Source: Rhodococcus sp. RD6.2 (lineage in GTDB: Bacteria; Actinomycetota; Actinomycetes; Mycobacteriales; Mycobacteriaceae). From it: a DNA stretch of 64,000 bases. This document shows positions 61,981 to 64,000 of this stretch, piece by piece (the first letter of the stretch is position 1; every line of letters begins with the position of its first letter). The position numbers and the translations under genes were made by a program. Under the pieces are notes generated by a model. It searched no databases. It was not told the DNA's origin and saw nothing but the letters and a program-made list of their open reading frames with translations. The stretch lies in the NCBI RefSeq assembly GCF_001040705.1, contig NZ_CVQP01000008.1, forward strand, positions 180,209 through 244,208. The letters run 5' to 3'.

Positions 61981-62676
61981 TCAGGGCAGGGAGTTGACCA
62001 GCTGCTCCACCGACACACGCGGACCGGTGAAGAACGGCGTCTCCTCGCGGACGTGCATGCGGGCCTCGGTGGCGCGCAGATCGCGCATCAGGTCGACGAT
62101 CCGGTCCAGCTCCGGCGCCTCGAACGCGAGGATCCACTCGTAGTCACCGAGCGCGAACGCGGGCACCGTGTTGGCGCGGACGTCCGGGTAGCCGCGTCCC
62201 GCCTTGCCGTGATCGGCGAGCATCGTGCGACGCTCGGCGTCGGGCAGCAGGTACCACTCGTACGAACGCACGAACGGGTACACGCAGATGTAGGCGCCCG
62301 GCTCCTCGCCCGCGATGAACGCAGGCACGTGGCTCTTGTTGAACTCGGCGGGACGATGCAGCGCGACGTTCGACCACACCGGGTCGCTGGCCTGGCCCAG
62401 GTCCGTCGTGCGCCGGAAGTCGGCGTACAGCTTCTGCAGGTCCTCGAGCTTCTCGGCGTGGGTCCAGATCATGAAGTCCGCGTCCGCGCGCACACCGGCG
62501 ATGTCGTAGATGCCGCGGACGACGACGTCCGTGTCCTCGTACGAGTCGAAGAAGTCCTGAGCGTTCTTCACCGCAGCCGCGCGGTCGTCACCGAGGACGC
62601 CGGGCTGGGCCTGGAACACCGAGAACATCGCGTAGCGCAGGGTGGAATTGAGCTTGTCGTAATCGAGGCGTGCCAT
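61981..62676 (-). CDS. hemQ: Coproheme decarboxylase HemQ (chlorite-dismutase family)
   Basis: 231 residues starting [20 protein letters not shown]. Catalytic Tyr in [16 protein letters not shown] and heme-ligand His in [18 protein letters not shown] are both present. Converts coproheme III to heme b in the coproporphyrin-dependent pathway of Gram-positive bacteria. Follows hemY/cgoX by 5 nt, as Rv2676c-Rv2677c. Confidence 0.95.
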   Translation of the reverse strand: MARLDYDKLNSTLRYAMFSVFQAQPGVLGDDRAAAVKNAQDFFDSYEDTDVVVRGIYDIAGVRADADFMIWTHAEKLEDLQKLYADFRRTTDLGQASDPVWSNVALHRPAEFNKSHVPAFIAGEEPGAYICVYPFVRSYEWYLLPDAERRTMLADHGKAGRGYPDVRANTVPAFALGDYEWILAFEAPELDRIVDLMRDLRATEARMHVREETPFFTGPRVSVEQLVNSLP

Positions 62677-62681
62677 GGCCC

Positions 62682-64000
62682 CTATCCTGCCACCTGCTCC
62701 GCGAGCCGTGTCGCGGCCGTCGTGGCTGATCGGACACATGCCGGGACGCCGACGCCGTGCAGCATCGCGCCCGCGACCTCGATGCCGTCGACCAGGGCGA
62801 TCTCGGATTCGAGTGCCGCGACGACGTCGAGGTGACCGGCCCGGTACTGCGGCAGGCCGCCGTGCCAACGCTGCACGAAGGTCGCGATGGGCTGATCGGT
62901 GACGCCGGTGACGGTGGCGAGGTCCGCGCGTGCCAGGGTGACGAGCTGCTCGTCGTCGGCGTCGACGAGGGCGGCGTTCCCGAACCTGCCGAACGACGCT
63001 CGCGCCAGGGTGACCGCACGCGCGCCGAGGTGCGGCCACTTCCGGGCCGAGAGCGTGAACGCCTTGGCCGAGAGGTCCTCGCCGGTGGCCACCAGAATTC
63101 CCGAATTGTTCGGCAGCGCAGCATTCTTCGGCAGCGCCATGGCGACGACGACGGACGACGCGAGGGGAATGTCGCGCGCCTGCGCCGCTGCCGCAGGCAC
63201 CGTGTCGGCGAGCAGCGTCGCTGCACGGTCGGCGGGAATCGCGAGGACGACCCCGTCGACCTCGCCGACCGGGTCGATCGACCAGCGGCCACCGGTCCGC
63301 CGCAGCGCCGCTGCGCTGGTGCCGTCGTGGAACTCGGCTGCCGACGCCTCGCGAAGCGCGTTCAGGAGGGCGCCGTACCCGTCCCGGAGTGTCCCGAACA
63401 CGGGTGCGTCCGAGGGGGGTGGCAGCGCGCGGCGCACCGCCTCGGTCAGGCTCGTCGCACCCGCGTCCAGCGCGGCCGCGAGCGTCGGAACCGCCGCCCG
63501 AACGCCCGCCGTGTCGGACAGGCCCGAGTAGACCCCACCAAGCAGCGGATCCACGGAGCGCCGGACCACCTGGTCCCCGAACCGGGCGCCGACAAGGGCG
63601 GCCACCGAGACGTCGGTGGTGCTGTCCCAGTGGAAGGGTGTGGTCGGCTCGGCGTCGATCTGCGCGAGGGTTTCCGCGTCGACCAGCCCGACCAGGGACT
63701 CCGACCCGGCAGGGATGCCCATGAGGGTCCCCGCGGGCAGCGGATGCAGCCGCCCGCCCGCCCAGATCAGCGGCCGCGCCCCGGACGGGTGCTCCACCTG
63801 GTCGGACAGGCCCAGCTCGGCGAGGAGCTCGGGCACCTCCGGACGGCGCTCGATGAACGCCTCGGCCCCGACGTCGACCGGCTCACCGGCGAGCGGGACG
63901 GTCCGCAGCTTGCCGCCGTACCGATCCGACTCCTCGAGCACCACGATCCGGGCGTCCGGTCCGAGGCGCTGCCGCAACCGGTAGGCGGCGACGAGCCCGG
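62682..64000 (-). CDS. hemY: Coproporphyrinogen III oxidase (protoporphyrinogen oxidase family), 5' end outside window
   Basis: At least 439 codons; the start and FAD-binding GxGxxG are beyond the window, and the visible part begins [14 protein letters not shown], within the first helix after the dinucleotide fold. [15 protein letters not shown] (the Glu that contacts FAD) and [17 protein letters not shown] follow. C-terminal [18 protein letters not shown] is conserved in HemY/CgoX. In actinobacteria this enzyme oxidises coproporphyrinogen III to coproporphyrin III before HemH and HemQ act. Confidence 0.93.
   Translation of the reverse strand, partial: GLVAAYRLRQRLGPDARIVVLEESDRYGGKLRTVPLAGEPVDVGAEAFIERRPEVPELLAELGLSDQVEHPSGARPLIWAGGRLHPLPAGTLMGIPAGSESLVGLVDAETLAQIDAEPTTPFHWDSTTDVSVAALVGARFGDQVVRRSVDPLLGGVYSGLSDTAGVRAAVPTLAAALDAGATSLTEAVRRALPPPSDAPVFGTLRDGYGALLNALREASAAEFHDGTSAAALRRTGGRWSIDPVGEVDGVVLAIPADRAATLLADTVPAAAAQARDIPLASSVVVAMALPKNAALPNNSGILVATGEDLSAKAFTLSARKWPHLGARAVTLARASFGRFGNAALVDADDEQLVTLARADLATVTGVTDQPIATFVQRWHGGLPQYRAGHLDVVAALESEIALVDGIEVAGAMLHGVGVPACVRSATTAATRLAEQVAG

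Overview
The window is high-GC chromosomal DNA from a mycolic-acid-containing actinobacterium, most likely Rhodococcus or a close relative in the Nocardiaceae. Three things point there: very high GC with many GTG starts, genes for PIM and arabinan biosynthesis (pgsA, patA, pimA, aftC), and gene order that follows the Mycobacterium tuberculosis Rv2580c-Rv2615c and Rv2669-Rv2677c blocks as I remember them. No phage, plasmid, insertion sequence or CRISPR array is visible. Most of the window is core chromosome with accessory genes set between conserved blocks.

Layout. 1-1788: edge of a urea/guanidine carboxylase-type cluster (DUF1989 protein and APC permease). 1981-8127: an accessory stretch with a CBS/DUF294 nucleotidyltransferase coupled to a Fic protein, a DUF6544 protein, TetR plus HIT, a DJ-1/PfpI-MarR pair with two perfect operators, and a membrane protein. 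8105-11944: hisS, glyoxalase-II-like hydrolase and two tandem extracytoplasmic cyclophilins. 11973-18818: a fatty/organic-acid catabolic operon (APH-type kinase, ACAD10/11-like dehydrogenase, MHS symporter, acyl-CoA synthetase, enoyl-CoA hydratase) with a TetR regulator; near-identical inverted repeats precede both the operon and the regulator. 18854-29299: rel, apt, a peptide-binding lipoprotein, secF, secD, yajC and ruvB-ruvA-ruvC with a LexA box. 29398-39679: a membrane protein, yebC, pdxT, tesB, pdxS, a LemA-like/Nudix protein, pimA, patA, pgsA, HIT and thrS. 39801-43296: FhuF-like Fe-S protein, a TIGR02611 protein, and a MerR regulator divergent from an acyl-CoA ligase.

43599-44789 is a tRNA locus: tRNA-Val(CAC) on the minus strand, then a Gly-Cys-Val trio that is present twice together with its promoter. 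44887-51881 holds a protein built of ten 9-residue repeats coupled to an RDD membrane protein, a GH1 beta-glucosidase, an MFS exporter, a membrane-anchored L7/L12-like protein, a GNAT enzyme, a DapB-like oxidoreductase and a ZapE/AFG1-like ATPase. 51916-56013 holds a RibD-like reductase, a secreted alpha/beta-hydrolase, aftC and msrB. 56065-61807 is an insertion relative to the mycobacterial order: L-lactate dehydrogenase, beta-lactamase-fold lipoprotein, BisC-type molybdoenzyme and a secreted EEP-fold nuclease. 61981-64000 returns to core with hemQ and a truncated hemY/cgoX of the coproporphyrin-dependent heme pathway.

The strongest leads are: (1) the TetR-controlled kinase/ACAD operon, which looks like an actinobacterial split version of the ACAD10/11 4-hydroxy-acid route; (2) the coupled CBS-nucleotidyltransferase/Fic pair; (3) the 9-residue-repeat solenoid with its RDD partner; (4) the duplicated tRNA trio; and (5) several clean operator palindromes. 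All functional statements come from reading motifs and gene context; no database search was run.
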